64,000 nucleotides of DNA. It comes from Hepsetus odoe. Its lineage: Eukaryota > Chordata > Actinopteri > Characiformes > Hepsetidae. The DNA is taken from contig CM029380.1 in the NCBI GenBank assembly GCA_017165825.1, forward strand, positions 2,212,968 through 2,276,967. Reading direction: 5' to 3'. Shown here piece after piece: positions 44,971 through 56,453 of the stretch. The notes under the pieces were generated by a model. It worked only from the letters and a program-made list of their open reading frames with translations. It was not told the DNA's origin and searched no databases. Both the position numbers and the translations under genes were made by a program. Position 1 is the stretch's first letter, and the number at the start of each line of letters is the position of its first letter.

Positions 44971-46166
44971 CTGATGAACCTTAAGGACGATGTTCTACAT
45001 TCATTAATTTTTATCTCGAACAAAAATGCGGACCATTTTCCTGACAATGAAACCAAACATGAATGCACTTGTGGGGTCTGCATACATCATTAATGGGAAC
45101 CTAATGCAAAACACTATTTGGTCAAAAAGTGAACCCTCGCTCCAAGAGACCCCTTGGCAATAATTGAGCTGATGATATTTTATTCATGTGGAAATGATGC
45201 ACACTTTTGAATCAGGTCAATTTAATGCAGTTTTGCTCCTCGAGGCTTCGGCCTTTGGCAGAAAACACTCTCCTACCTCCCGGGTAAAAAACAGCTGGAG
45301 TCGATATTCCATTTCCCATCCTCTAAACGCTGGGCTACTGGAAAAGAACAAGGAGCTTCAAGTAAATAAAGGTTAGTTGTGAAAGAACAAGGCAAAGAAG
45401 GATCACGGAAGAAGCAGCAGGCCTCCGATCGCTCTCTGAACTAAGTAAATACATTAGCAATTAATCTGGAGTACATGTAGCTCAGCACTAAGTAATAACA
45501 TGAGTAAACATCGGCAGAGGAGTCGTCTCACCTTCCTCGTATAATACACAACGGCCCTTCGTACATTCAGTCCTTCTGCCACAATGTCCTTGGTTTATAT
45601 AGTCCTCTCTCCATCTCGCACTTCTGAGTTTAATCTCGCGTAGGAAAAGAAAACATTGCACAAACCCAATAAAACTCTCCTGATTTGTCAAAAAAGATAA
45701 ACCTCGCCTGCTCCCCCCTCCCCCGCCACACATTCTTTCTGTGAATTCATTGAAAAATAACTCTCGTAGAATCGTAGTAAAATAAAAAATATATGCTTCC
45801 TTCCTCGTAGTGTCTATTGCAACAAAGGTAAAGGTGTCAGGATTTAAACAGAGTGACTTTAAATACGGGCTATAAAACAAGAGTACATTATCTAGGTCCC
45901 ATAAAAGTGCTCATCTATGTTAACAAATCAGTCAAATATCAACTACCTGAAATAAAAAAGACAAACATCAAAGAGAAATCAGCGAATTATATTGGTAGGT
46001 GTTCCCCCAAGACAGTCCTGGCAGGCGGCTAAGGCCAGTTCTTAAGTCCGGGCTTAAAAGTCCTACAGAAAGTTCCATGACACGGCTTGATCTAGGCACG
46101 AGACACCGTCCCTACATGAACGAGAGAAGAGCGTCCCTGGTTTCACTGGTAGCGCAGAAGAGGACC
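44971..46166 (-). other. Probable MINAR1 3' UTR and flanking sequence
   Basis: Repeat-free AT-rich sequence directly after the MINAR1 stop, in a window otherwise dense with repeats. A 130-codon minus frame (45488-45880) is probably chance. Where the UTR ends is not shown by sequence alone. Confidence 0.45.
45178..45183 (-). promoter_or_regulatory. Candidate MINAR1 poly(A) signal AATAAA
   Basis: The first canonical AATAAA on the - strand after the MINAR1 stop, about 0.98 kb downstream. An ATTAAA at 45629-45634 is an earlier weaker alternative. Confidence 0.4.
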
Positions 46167-46364
46167 TCAGGACTTCATAGTGCAAATGGGCACGACGATG
46201 ACCAGAATCACAGTGCAGGCCGCCGCGGCGATCAGAGCACCAATCTTACACACTTTCGCTCGGCGAAACTCCGCCTCTTTGCGCTTCAACAGCGAATCGT
46301 AGCCAGGCGTGTAGATGTCCTCCATCCAGTACTCCAGATTGTTGGGGTTGAGAGACTCCTGGGT
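46167..46364 (-). CDS. minar1: MINAR1 last coding exon (C-terminal membrane segment)
   Basis: MINAR1 (KIAA1024, UBTOR in fish) is a membrane protein reported to bind NOTCH2 and DEPTOR and restrain mTOR signalling and angiogenesis (established knowledge; not derivable here). This exon gives 65 residues and TGA. It begins TQESLNPNNLEYWMEDIYTP, has a basic stretch LLKRKEAEFRRAKVCK, then a single hydrophobic span (residues 41-60, GALIAAAACTVILVIVVPI) and the terminal CTMKS. The acceptor is TTCTCCACAG, phase 0, fitting the phase-0 donor of the previous exon. The start and stop of this segment match the C terminus I know for MINAR1; the MTHFS neighbour argues against the paralogue MINAR2. The frame is intact. 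Confidence 0.95.
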   Translation of the reverse strand, partial: TQESLNPNNLEYWMEDIYTPGYDSLLKRKEAEFRRAKVCKIGALIAAAACTVILVIVVPICTMKS

Positions 46365-46482
46365 CTGTGGAGAAAGAGGAAGAGGGTGAGAATTTTAAAG
46401 ACAGCGTCATAACTATGGAAAGTAGGGTTGATGGACGGCTATAAACCCTAGGTTTGGGGGGCCTCATTAGAGAATTACATTT

Positions 46483-46568
46483 GAAGTGAAAGTGGCTTCC
46501 TGATCTGGAGTTCAGACCCACCATCTTCAGATCCCAGGGTCTAGTGCACAAACACTAGGCCACCGGTG
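46483..46568 (-). mobile_element. SINE-K with core deleted
   Basis: GAAGTGAAAGTGG is joined directly to CTTCCTGATCTGGAGTTCAG and CACTAGGCCACCGGTG, so tail and head remain while the GGTACC core is lost. Confidence 0.7.
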
Positions 46569-46631
46569 TTTTTTGGGGTGCTACCTTAGTAATGCATGTT
46601 GTTGGTGCATTAATACTATTTTATTCCATAA

Positions 46632-46846
46632 TTTGTTCTGCTTGAAGGTTCAGACGTAGATCACTGTGTGGATTAACCAACACAGAACTATCAAACTGCT
46701 CAGGTACAGAGACTGGACTGAACATGAGAGACAACAACACTGTCCTTCAGGAAGATCTGGAGAACTGCTCAACAATACAGGAAAGTCTAAATCTTTGGAA
46801 GCAAAATATGAAGAAATGAGGGGCTCAAGACTTTTGTACAGCACTG
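46632..46846 (-). mobile_element. Family X fragment with intact terminus
   Basis: One 69-bp unit (AGGTACAGAGACTGGACTGA) is followed by CAAAATATGAAGAAATGAGG and the terminus CAAGACTTTTGTACAGCACT G, the best-preserved TIR of the family here. Confidence 0.8.
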
Positions 46847-47451
46847 TTTGGCTCCTTAATGCATTGTGGTCCCCTGTAGTGGCAGATGATATCAGCAAAG
46901 TTCCTCTTTTGCATGTTGGTCCATTTTACAGGACATCCAGGGACAGCACTGTTAAAGGGGAGGAAGAAAAACACGCCGACATGCTTTAGGTGAGACAGAG
47001 TTAATGTTTTTGAGGCCTGTGGTGTGAAACGAAGGCCAGGGAAGATGAATGGCTCTCTTGTCCACTCGTCAAAGGCAGAGATTACTGAAGCAGCGCGTCC
47101 GGCTCTGATGGAATTCCTCGGCTGCCCACTTTAATTAAATTAGTGAAAGAGCAAAGGCGAGGAAATAAAGTGGAAAAGAGAAGGAGTGCAAGAGGAGCAG
47201 AGGATACAGAGGTGCAAAATTACTTCTGGAAGGAAAAGAGGGAGACCTGACAGAAATGAGAGGTGGCGGGGCGAGAGGTGTGGATGAACAATCGATACAG
47301 AGCGACGGGGCAAATTCATTTACTTTTCTTTTCAAAAGAATTGAGTCTGGTTTAAAAAAGGGCAAATCTGTGTTAATGTTTCCCCGGAGGACAATTATAT
47401 TTCAACAAATTCAATAAATGGCTCTTACAAATGTGTTACCAGGGACATCAA
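46847..47451. other. No gene or repeat recognised
   Basis: Unique intronic sequence; 47150-47290 is purine-rich on the + strand. Confidence 0.4.
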
Positions 47452-47625
47452 CATTATATTTACAGCATTTTGCAGAAGTTCTTATCTAGTGCAACTCCAT
47501 TTTTCCCTTTACTGCGTTGAGGGTCTTGCTCAGGAACCCAGTGCTGGTGGTGCTGGGATCTGAACCTGTGACCTCTTGGTCCATAGACAAGAATCCTACG
47601 ACTAGATCACTAACATTAAAGACCC
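47452..47625 (-). mobile_element. L2-tail-type SINE copy
   Basis: TATTTACAGCATTTTGCAGA, TTGAGGGTCTTGCTCAGGAA, CAGTGCTGGTGGTGCTGGGA and a B-box-like GATCTGAACCTGTGACC, the same layout as 26620-26801. Confidence 0.75.
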
Positions 47626-47661
47626 TACAGAATCATCGAACCCATCGTATGAAAATGAATA

Positions 47662-47868
47662 CGTTACTCCAGGATCAGAAGTAGGTGGCCCTGAGGTACC
47701 TTTGAGCATGGCACCGTTCCCATCACTGCTCCCTGGCACATATAACTAGCTACCCCCTCCTGCATGTATGTGCGGGTGAAAAGCAGAGGCTTAATTTCGT
47801 CGGGTTTCACTGTGTGCTGTGCCATGTTTCACAATGAGAAGAGCAGTCACTTTCACTTTCACTTCATT
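47662..47868 (+). mobile_element. SINE-K copy lacking head
   Basis: GCCCTGAGGTACCTTTGAGC, a mutated second GGTACC, GCTACCCCCTCCTGCATG, CGTCGGGTTTCACTGTGTGC, and tail GCAGTCACTTTCACTTTCAC. Confidence 0.9.
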
Positions 47869-48239
47869 CACTCCCCTTCCCAAACCCCTCAGACCATGAT
47901 GTGTAACATTAATTACTGTTAACTCACTGTGATACTGTGAAAGTATCCAGGTGTCCTGCAGACTTTGGTGGTTTCCCTTCTCAAAAACACCTGGTTTGAG
48001 GAGGCAACAACTTTGTAGGACCTCCTGGACTGGAGGTTTAGGCTTTAGTGTTTGGGGTCTTGTAGGGAATCCATGAAAGTTTTGTTTGTAGCCTGTTCTT
48101 AAGAAATGAATCCGGATTATTGTAAGGTCAGAACTCTCACCCCAACTTAGACTTTATTTCCTTTCTTCTGAGCTGGAAAACTATTTAAAGTGAGACAGAG
48201 TCTCCGTCTAGTGAGACACCTGATGTGAAACAAGATGGA
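47869..48239. other. No feature recognised
   Basis: Unique intronic sequence. Confidence 0.4.
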
Positions 48240-49185
48240 AGATTCAAGCGAGGGTATGACTCAAGATGTTAGATTAGATGTGAGCGAAGAGACATGAGAC
48301 GTAAAATACGGGGTGTGCGAAAAGAGACATGAGAGATAAGACGTGTGGCAAGACACAAGACGTACGATTCAAGACACGAGATGTGATGTGAGAGAAGAGG
48401 TGATGGGACATGATAATGAGACTTGAAACAAGAGACGTGAGATGTGAGAGAATCGACGCAAGACTGCAGATGTGAGATTAGAGGTGAGATCAGAAACTCA
48501 GTGTGAAGCAGAGACATAAGATAGCAAGACCCGAGATGTGTGAGAAGACATGAGAGACAAGACATGTGGCAAGACACAACATGCAAGGTTCAAGAGCCGA
48601 GATACATGTTGGTATCAGAGGTGAGACGCAAGACCCCTAATGTGAGACAAGAGAGACAAGAGATGAGATTCAAGTTGCTAAATAGGAGAAGAAGCAAGAT
48701 GTGAGATGTGAGCGAAGAGACTTGAGAGATGTGACATGAGACACAAGACACTAGATGCCAGAGACCTGGACACGAAGAGATAAGGGTGGCAAGATATGAG
48801 AAGAGCTGTGAGGCTTAAGAAAGAAGATCTGAGAGAGATGAGACGAGACAGTAGGCGTAAGTCTGAAGACCCAGGATAACAGACATGAAGTCAAAGTATG
48901 GATCTGAGACACAAGATGTGAGATATGAGAGAGACGAGATGAGACACTAAGCATAAGACTCAAGATGTGAGATAACAGATACGCGAGGTGAGAGCAGATA
49001 TGTGAGACGCAAGATGGGAGATGTGAGAGGACCAATACAAGACAGATGTGAGACAGATGTGAGATATTAGGGAGAAAAGATGAGACACAAGGTTTAAGAC
49101 ATAAGATGACAGATAACAGACATGAGAAGCGACACAAGATGCAGATGGGACATATGGGCGGAGAAACATGAGATGTGGGATGTTT
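48240..49185. repeat. Degenerate GAGACATGAGATGTGAGA minisatellite, about 0.95 kb
   Basis: Words such as GAGACATGAGA, GATGTGAGA, CAAGACACAAGAC and GAGATAACAGACATGAG recur at irregular 8-20 bp spacing, giving a purine-rich + strand. Minus-strand frames of 96-128 codons rich in Ser, His, Leu and Cys are translations of the array. Confidence 0.88.
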
Positions 49186-50233
49186 TGAGGTTCATCATGT
49201 GAGCTTTTCTCTCTCATGATGAATGGACACGTCCTCCAAGAGTACTCCATCCTCCAGCTGGGTCTGCTGGTTCTGCAACTCCTGTTATTCTAAATGTTCA
49301 CCTTAGACCACTTTCTTCAACAATCCCAGCTATAAATAGTGCACAGGTCATGCTCTGAAGGATCTGTTACCATGGAGATCCACTATTAATAAAGAGACAT
49401 CAGGGCTTTGTGTGTAGTGTTCTCAAGACTGTTCTGTTAGTCATGGCTTTGCAGGATGTCAGCATCTATACAAGAGCCCCAAAAACAGAAAAAATTTGAA
49501 CGGATGGTTGCCATGATCCCTCCATCATGAGACCTAGTGTGACCCCAAAGGTTTTTTCATTTGATTTAAAAAGTAAACACATTTGATTATGTTGGAAGAA
49601 AAATACGGGGTTATATTTAGATGCCATTTGGAGGAAGCATGGATAGAAAAACTGGCTAAAACACTTCCATTCAAACTGCCGAAGCTGCCATAATCCCAAC
49701 TGATCGACTGGCTGCAAGCCTCATCTTTGGGAACGCTTGTTTCCCACTGCTGTCACTTAACTCGGGCTAATTCGCCGCCTTCTCTATAATCCCGCCCTCC
49801 GCAGGGGTCGGTCTATTGATCGGCAGAGGGTAAAGTCACCGAAACGTTTGTTTGCACCATGTCCTTGAAAAAGGGCGACCATTAGCTTGTATGGCTTCTA
49901 AATCAGTTCTCGTTAATTATCAAGAGGATGGTGGAAAATACAGAGTCTGCTTCGGAGATGTGTCACCGTTGATTGACAGGTGAGGGATTATTGCTGCAAA
50001 ACATATTGACAGGTCCAGTCCTGCTCCTGGGCTTGTCTAGTAAATTATGAAACTTGTTTAAAAAGAGCCAATCAAGCAAAAAGCGTCAGCCTCCACCCCT
50101 GTATATCACATCCTCCATTACGGCGTTTATAAATTGTCAGTATAATACAATCGGTGGTGTCGGATATCTCTGATGTTTTTTTGAAAATGACCATCTTCAG
50201 TTTAGTTTTCTTTTGTTGTTTTAAGCGTGATCG
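49186..50233. other. Unique intronic sequence; candidate conserved element 49740-50110
   Basis: No gene or repeat. 49740-50110 is repeat-free with GATTGACAGG, GTTAATTATCAAG and ATTATGAAAC cores, suggestive of conserved non-coding DNA. Confidence 0.3.
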
Positions 50234-50490
50234 GCGGCAGCGGTGGCCTAGTTAGGGAGTCGGCCACAGGATCTGAAGATTGTGGGTTCAAATTCCTTCC
50301 CAGTAGGTTGTCCTGATGTACCCTTGAGCAAGGTACCGTCCCAGTCACTGCCCCCCGGGCACTTTCATAGCTGCCCCCTGCTGTGTGTGTTTGTGTGCAT
50401 GGGTTATATGTAGAGGTCCAGTTTTGTTGTGGTTCACTGTGTGCTGTGCTGTGTTCTCACAATGACAAGAATAGTCACTTTCACTTGGCA
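50234..50490 (+). mobile_element. SINE-K copy, full length
   Basis: Head GGCGGCAGCGGTGGCCTAGT, B-box GGGTTCAAATTCC, GTACCCTTGAGCAAGGTACC, GCTGCCCCCTGCTGTGTG, GTGCTGTGCTGTGTTCTCAC, tail AATAGTCACTTTCACTTGG. A good reference copy. Confidence 0.95.
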
Positions 50491-50784
50491 ATTTGTACAA
50501 ATGAGAACATTTTGCTGGTCCTCATAAGGAAAAGTGCTGCTTTAACGACTTTTTAGGGGATAAACTAAAATATTTCTGAATTTAACCCAACCCTGCGGTC
50601 ATATCTGCAGTAACAAAACCACCAAAAGTCATTCCGGTCCAGCGGTTGCTGGGCTACACTGAGCGACATGGCGCGGCAAGTCACCTGGCAACAAAACCGC
50701 AGTGGCTTGGCAAAAAAATTATGAAAAAAAACCCAAAAACAAATTCCCTCCAGGGCATACAGCTGGAATACCTGAATAGAGATA

Positions 50785-51121
50785 CAGTAATATGAAAAAG
50801 TCTTGACCACCTCGTTTCTTCATATTTCACTTCCTAAGAGCCAGACAGGAAGTGAGTGTCATTGTATTGTTGAGGAGCACTTCCCCAGGCTTCTTGAAGG
50901 ACGTCCCAAAGCTCTTCTCTTCCTTTTTTTGGCTGCCTTTTGTTTTCTTTGTGGAGATGAACTTTTGTGACCAGCACTTTCCTGTCTCTGAAACTGCTCA
51001 GGTACAGGGCTGGACTGAAAGACAAAAACTTTATCGTGCAGAAAGATCTGCAGAACTGTCCCTAAACATGACAGTAAAAATACAAGAAAGTCTGATTCTT
51101 TGGGAGCAAAGCATGCAGAGC
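50785..51121 (+). mobile_element. Family X copy, 69-bp unit degraded
   Basis: The left terminus CAGTAATATGAAAAAGTCTT is followed by TTGAAGGACGTCCCAAAGCT and GTGGAGATGAACTTTTGTGA. A single mutated internal unit and ATACAAGAAAGTCTGATTCT come before the end. Confidence 0.72.
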
Positions 51122-51868
51122 TCCACCAAGCTGAATAACCACCACGTTTACTGAGAATCAAATAAGCGTATACCGCTGCTGCCAGTGTGTTGGCAAAGGG
51201 GCATCTGACCTTTCTCTGCCAGGCTTAGCGACTAGCTGTCAGGCACACAGCAGGCATTATCCGTCTCAATCTCCAGTGAGCTTAGAGTAATCTCGCATCC
51301 ATAGTGCAAGTGTGCAAGAGGGATTAATCTGATTTCCTCCTTTGGAAAAGACCAGCACAATTTCTTCTGCAGGAAATTAGCAATCAGTGGGACTGCTGAG
51401 GTGACCAAGTGGGATGTTTCAGCAGGCTGTGTGACAGCTCAGCGCACTTGAACAGAATCACATTGCAAAGTCAACAAATGCAGGATTTGTTAAAGCTTTT
51501 TGTTGGTAATGAGATGTTATCAGGAGTGTGTTCACCGTCAGGATTCATGAGCATGGATGGTAATTAGAAAAATTAGACATTTTCAGGGGTGAAAGAAGCA
51601 AGACACGATGGGAATATCTCTGTAAATATCTCTCATATCTTGGGTAATTATCTCTCCAGTTCTCTCAGGAAAAACATTGATTCTCAGCTACAGCTGTTTG
51701 GGAGGTAAAGGTCTAGGATGGCTTCATGTATATAAGTAGATATGCAGCTCCGTGCATCATCAACAACCATACTGTCTGAACAGGTTTAAAGCATTTCTAG
51801 AGCAGGGCTACCCAAAACATGACATGCGAGGAACGGCAGGTAATATACTACAAATATCTATTTTTAAA
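51122..51868. other. Unique intronic sequence
   Basis: No repeat recognised; 51190-51660 is compositionally even and could be conserved. No exon. Confidence 0.3.
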
Positions 51869-52448
51869 ATACTGTGCAAGATTCGTGACCCACATGTCTT
51901 TGCTTTGTATTTCAGAGGAAAGTGAAACAGTAGGTCAGTGATTTGTGTACAAACACAGGTAACTCCAGTCTAAAAACACACAGAGTTTCATTCTAACCAG
52001 CTTTAAAGTCAATATTCACCACCACCACCGTTATTCCTCAGCACAGCCTCAACTCTCTTAGTCCAGCTCCTTTCTTTAAGTCCAGGAACACCTCTCCAGG
52101 CTACTTGAAGGACGTCCCAAAGCTCTTCTTGGGACGCCGGCTGTCTTTGGTTTTCTCTGTGGAGATGATCCCACACTGTCTCTGAAACTATTCGGGTACA
52201 GAGACTGGACTGAACATGAGAGACAACAACACTGTCCTTCAGGAAGATCTGGAGAACTGCTCAGGTACAGAGACTGGACTGAACATGAGAGACAACAACA
52301 CTGTCCTTCAGGAAGATCTGGAGAACTGCTCAGGTACAGAGACTGGACTGAAAATGAGGGACAACACTGTCCTTCAGGAAGATCTGGAGAACTGTCCCTC
52401 AGGAACACATTAAAAAGGATGGCTGGGTCTTTGGAAGTAACATATGAA
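51869..52448 (+). mobile_element. Family X copy with three 69-bp units
   Basis: The most complete family X copy: left end AATACTGTGCAAGATTCGTG, ACTCCAGTCTAAAAACACAC, uninterrupted CAATATTCACCACCACCACC, CAGCACAGCCTCAACTCTCT, CGTCCCAAAGCTCTTCTTGG, three 69-bp units (about 52195-52395, the last 3 bases short), then ACATATGAAGAAAGTATTG. Confidence 0.8.
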
Positions 52449-53683
52449 GAAAGTATTGTATGAGTTGACAGTGCAAGTTGATCCTTGTGCTACATTAGTA
52501 AAGTTTGTTGTGACGGGTACTGGGAGAAAGGCTTTGATCTGTATGGCCATACAGTGATGAAATATAAAGCTGTCTCTATGAAGGTAGATGATGAAAGAGT
52601 CATCAAGTCATCCGCAGGGCAGGGTGAGGTTTGGTCACTTTGTTCCACCTTCCAAACGCTCAAAAAATAGAATTTGCCTTTTAAAGATTCCCGGTTGGAT
52701 TATGTATAGGTTAACTGGTCTCAGTACCTATCCAAACACCAGTTGGACAAATGTATCAGTACCAGCTAACCTATCCAAACACAAACTGGACAAACTGGAA
52801 TCTGTCCCAGGTAACCTACCCATCCTCTAACTGGACCAGCTTTAAAGTCCTTTAAAATGATGCTGGTGAAATCTGAACATGGTGCTTCACAGAGCACAGC
52901 TTTCGCTGGACAGTTTTCTGCCTCTCCTGGGAATGACCTCAGAAATAGAGCATTTAATGTGCCCTCGCAATCCAACGCAATACACGGCAAGAGCCATGGA
53001 AGCCCATTTTCCACCCACACCACACGAAAACAGCTTTGACCTTGGTGTCATAATTGCCACTGTGAACTGGGAGGTCAACGAGCTACCCTCCTAACGGCAT
53101 GGCTGATTTGACCAGGACAAGGGCAGTTAATTTGATGATTGAAGGCTATAACGCTCACCGAATGGCAGTCAAGGATTAAATAAGAGATGGAATATTACGT
53201 TCTGCATCAAGAACCTTATTGGAACAAGGATTCTGTCGAAGACTAAACTAAAACTGCCAGAGACAAAAAACATTGTGAGCCTTAAACTAAAGTTAACAGG
53301 CCTGTCCTCAGCAATGAGGACAGCACAAAAAAAAGGACAAGGTTTCTAGTCTTTCATGCTGTCTCAATGAGCCGTTTCATCCCTTATTTCTTTCTGGGCT
53401 GGTCCACACAATGCTGCCTACAGGATGACCTCTAGGCCCTCATCCAAGTGTGGCAGCAAGACATTGATCCAGTGCAAGCTTCCATACAAAAGCACCGACA
53501 GGCCTGCCGGCATCAATAAAGAGTTCAATCCTCCAGTGCTCCTGCCTCTGAGGCCAAACCAATCTCAATGAAACACTGCGATACATAGTGAACACCTTTG
53601 ACATGACGATCATTTCAAATTGACCTCCAGCTGGTCAACCTGATCTTTAATCAAAGCACAAACAATCCAGGGGATGGTCTTAC
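52449..53683. other. Unique intronic sequence; imperfect tandem at 52705-52815
   Basis: Three imperfect units around CTATCCAAACACAAACTGGA sit at 52725-52815. No other gene or repeat is recognised. Confidence 0.4.
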
Positions 53684-53938
53684 CTGTAGGTCCAGAGCGC
53701 TGAGTTTGCTCTTGTCTCCTGAGTTGCGTTTGAATTCCTCTATGGTCCAGGAGGGCTGCTGACGCTTGCCTTCATTCACACTGGTCAATCGCAGGTCAGT
53801 GTAGAGGGGGCTGCCCTTCACATGGGACTTGACGGAGGGAGGGAAATGGTGGGGACTGAAGACCTGCTCGACCAGATAAGAGTCCTTGGGTGGTTTTGAT
53901 GAACGGTGGGCTTGGTGGGGGTCATACTGTCGATCTGT
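53684..53938 (-). CDS. minar1: MINAR1 penultimate coding exon
   Basis: It gives 85 residues in one open phase: TDRQYDPHQAHRSSKPPKDS at the start, FSPHHFPPSVKSHVKGSPLY, TDLRLTSVNEGK, then QPSWTIEEFKRNSGDKSKLS and ALDLQ at the donor. The KGSPLY and PSWTIEEFKR motifs are MINAR family landmarks as I know them and lead straight into TQESLNP of the next exon. The donor is CAG|GTAAGA. The acceptor is most simply CTCAACAG, making the exon phase 0 at both ends; a second AG four bases inside would break that symmetry. No transmembrane segment; this is the soluble tail before the C-terminal anchor. The family's long N-terminal part is not in the window. Confidence 0.94.
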
Positions 53939-53957
53939 CTGTTGAGGATGAGCAAGA

Positions 53958-54030
53958 GACGTGTCAAGTCAAGACATCTTTATTTCTAGACGTCTACAAG
54001 ACAGCAGGTGTCACCAAAGTGCTGTACAAT
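53958..54030 (-). repeat. Dispersed fish repeat terminus
   Basis: GTGTCAAGTCAAGACATCTT then ACAGCAGGTGTCACCAAAGT GCTGTACAA is the inverse of the GACTTGACTT-ending repeat at 26851-26983. It lies 20 bases upstream of the MINAR1 exon acceptor. Confidence 0.6.
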
Positions 54031-55422
54031 AAAGTCATTATAACTAGAATAAAATAAAGGTTGCAGCAATTGGTTAGTGAAAATGGCAAATTGAAACATC
54101 GTTGACTGACGTACAGTCAGAACATGCAACTGAATACAAGTCTTTAAGACTTGAATGGCTGGGAAGATGAAGAAAATCTTAAATTTCACTTAAAACGTCT
54201 GCAGTGGGGGATAGCTTCTAAAGAAGGGAAGATTTTTTCAAAGCCGTGGAGAAGCCACAGAGAAAGCCCACTTTAAAACGTAACTGAGAGTGTGGAACAT
54301 CTAAAACCATCTCCTCAGTGGATTGTAGGGATGGAGAAGTGGAAAAGAGCCTCATCAGTTCAGAGATTTAGCTTGGGGCCATGAAGATCTTATAACAGAA
54401 CCTAAAATTTGCGCCTATATTTGAAGAGAACGTGTCTTTGTCATTGTGAAAACCCAGCACACAGTGGACTAAAAGTGAAATGTTACTGCTCCAGGGTTCA
54501 AACCCACAACCTTCTCATTGTGGAACCTAGTCCCCAACCACTTGCTCACTGCTGTCCCACACTACATTAACCATAACAAGTTATGGACGGTAATTCCTGA
54601 GATCATATTTCAATTTCATCGTTTTTGTCATTTTCTAGACTCAAATGAGTCAAAAGTGTATAATGGGTGAAGACGGAGTGTCTTCTTGGACTGCAAAGCA
54701 TTCTAAAAAGGTGCTCACTAGAATTTAAAATGTATTCTGTCTGGGAAATTGACCCTGAACATGGAGTTAAATAACTGAGGAAGCTCTCGGGCTCATCTAT
54801 GATATTTCAGGGATAAGCAATATGTTGAAAATGTGTTTTTTGTTCAATAGAATCATATTTATATTTAATCTACAGAACTACTCCAGTTTCATAATTGAGT
54901 TTAATTGTATTCTTTAATTGTGTAACAGAAAGTCATACGATCGATTTTCATGTATAAGCAGGCTAAGAACTCTCTCATTGGTTGGGCCTTCTTGTTCCAG
55001 CCTGTTCAGTGATTAGTGACTATATTCAAGCATGTCAGGTACATCCTGAGACAGGTGAACGTATCAAAAATGTAAAAAGAAAAGAAATACAAAGTCACAT
55101 CAGCGTCATCTGACAATGTTCTTGTTCTTGTTCTGGCTTTTGTTCATGGCTGAGCGAGCCAGGAATTTTGTTTATCACATCCAGACAAATTGCCAGATCA
55201 ACTTCCTGGCATTTGCACCCAGCTTGTTTTCACACATGGGGAAACTGGGAATATTTATGAGTACAGTGGCATGTGGAGTACCACAGTTTCTCAAGTTTCT
55301 TTAATGAAGACTCTCAGGAGTTGATGAGAACTAGATTAGGATGCTGCACAACTATCGCAACACCAACCTCCAAAATAATCCACGCTGACGTTAGCATTTA
55401 TGGCATTTACGTCATTCCATTT
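54031..55422. other. Probable MINAR1 intron; unique except a SINE-K remnant
   Basis: A deleted SINE-K copy (-) lies at about 54430-54560 (CTTTGTCATTGTGAAAACCC, then GGGTTCAAACCCACAACCTT). The rest is AT-rich and unrecognised. Confidence 0.4.
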
Positions 55423-55667
55423 CAGCAGTCTAGTGTTTACAGACTGACCCCCAGGATCAGAAGGTCATGGGTGTCGAATCCCAGACCCGTAGGTTGTCCT
55501 GAGGTAACCTTGAGCAAGGTACCGTCCCCGTCCCTGCTCCCTGGGAACGGGACATAGCTTCCCAATGCTGGATGGTGAGTGTGGGCTAAATATATTTACA
55601 ATACCTTTCGCTGTGGCTCACTGTGTGTAGTGCCGTGTTTTGCAATGATACATAGTCACTTTCACTT
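55423..55667 (+). mobile_element. SINE-K copy, full length (left arm of an inverted pair)
   Basis: CAGCAGTCTAGTGTTTACAG (A-box region), GTGTCGAATCCC (B-box), a mutated first GGTACC and an intact second one, and tail AGTCACTTTCACTTGG. The next copy faces it tail to tail after 12 bases. Confidence 0.92.
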
Positions 55668-55679
55668 GGCATGAAAGCA

Positions 55680-55855
55680 AAGTGAAAGTGAAAGCAACAA
55701 CATTGTGAGCTCAGCGCACAGTGAACCACAATGAAATGCATCCTCTGTATTTAACCCACGCATGGCATCCAGCAGTGGGCAGCCATATCCAGCACCCAGG
55801 GAGCAGTGACGGGGACGGTACCTTGCTTAAGGGTCTTGAGTCCTGCAACCTCTTG
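55680..55855 (-). mobile_element. SINE-K copy, lacks head (right arm of an inverted pair)
   Basis: AAGTGAAAGTGAAAGCAACA, GTGAACCACAATGAAATGCA, CCAGCAGTGGGCAGCC, one GGTACC then CTTGCTTAAGGGTCTTGAGT; a break follows. Confidence 0.9.
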
Positions 55856-56453
55856 GTTCAGAGGTGAGAACAACTTGAGGACCACCACCTCTTGCTAAAA
55901 TAAGGAAAATAAAACAAATGATGCCATTGATCTAGAACATAAGAACCCCCTTCCGATGACGTATCACAATTGGTGTACTCTCCTCAACTGTTCCTAAATC
56001 TGTTTCTCTAACAAGTAACGCCCAACACTCAAACTAACACCCAACACACAATCCGCTCTACTGGGGACGGATAATAACAACAGCAGTGAGAAGGACTAAC
56101 ATCAGCAGCCAGCATCTGCTATAACAAAGGTTCCTGGCTTAACCAACAAGAGACGTGACAGATAAAATAATAGCCTTGCGCTTGCAGAAATTATTCCTGT
56201 CTCGTTTGTAGTGCAGAAAACACACACTTGTGGAATTATGCAGCATAATTCTTGTTTTTAATATCTCTAAGTCGTGTCCTAGTGCTGTCCTGAGGGACGT
56301 GTAAGACACTGCAGCAGGATCTGCTTTCACGGCTGCAAACAAAGCTGGACGCTATGTACGGCCCCATATAAGTTCAGCTTTACGTACAGTTCCTGCTTCA
56401 TGAATGTAGCTTCATTGAGAAATGTTGATTTGAATGAAAAATTTATTCTGAAG
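55856..56453. other. No feature recognised
   Basis: Unique sequence; no exon or repeat. Confidence 0.4.

Larger units (their letters stand above)
46365..53683 (-). other. MINAR1 last intron (7.3 kb)
   Basis: Bounded by donor CAG|GTAAGA (53684/53683) and acceptor CCACAG (46370-46365), both phase 0. It holds several SINE-K copies, three family X copies and a 0.95 kb minisatellite, listed separately. Confidence 0.88.

Noticed and set aside
45488..45880. 130-codon minus-strand frame as an extra MINAR1 exon
   Set aside because: It follows the MINAR1 stop codon and the C terminus is already complete; more likely 3' UTR.
48751..49137. 128-codon Ser/His/Leu/Cys-rich frame
   Set aside because: Translation of the degenerate minisatellite.
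53684..53938. Assignment to the paralogue MINAR2
   Set aside because: The EEFKR...SALDLQ-TQESLNP run and the terminal CTMKS match MINAR1, and the MTHFS neighbour supports it.
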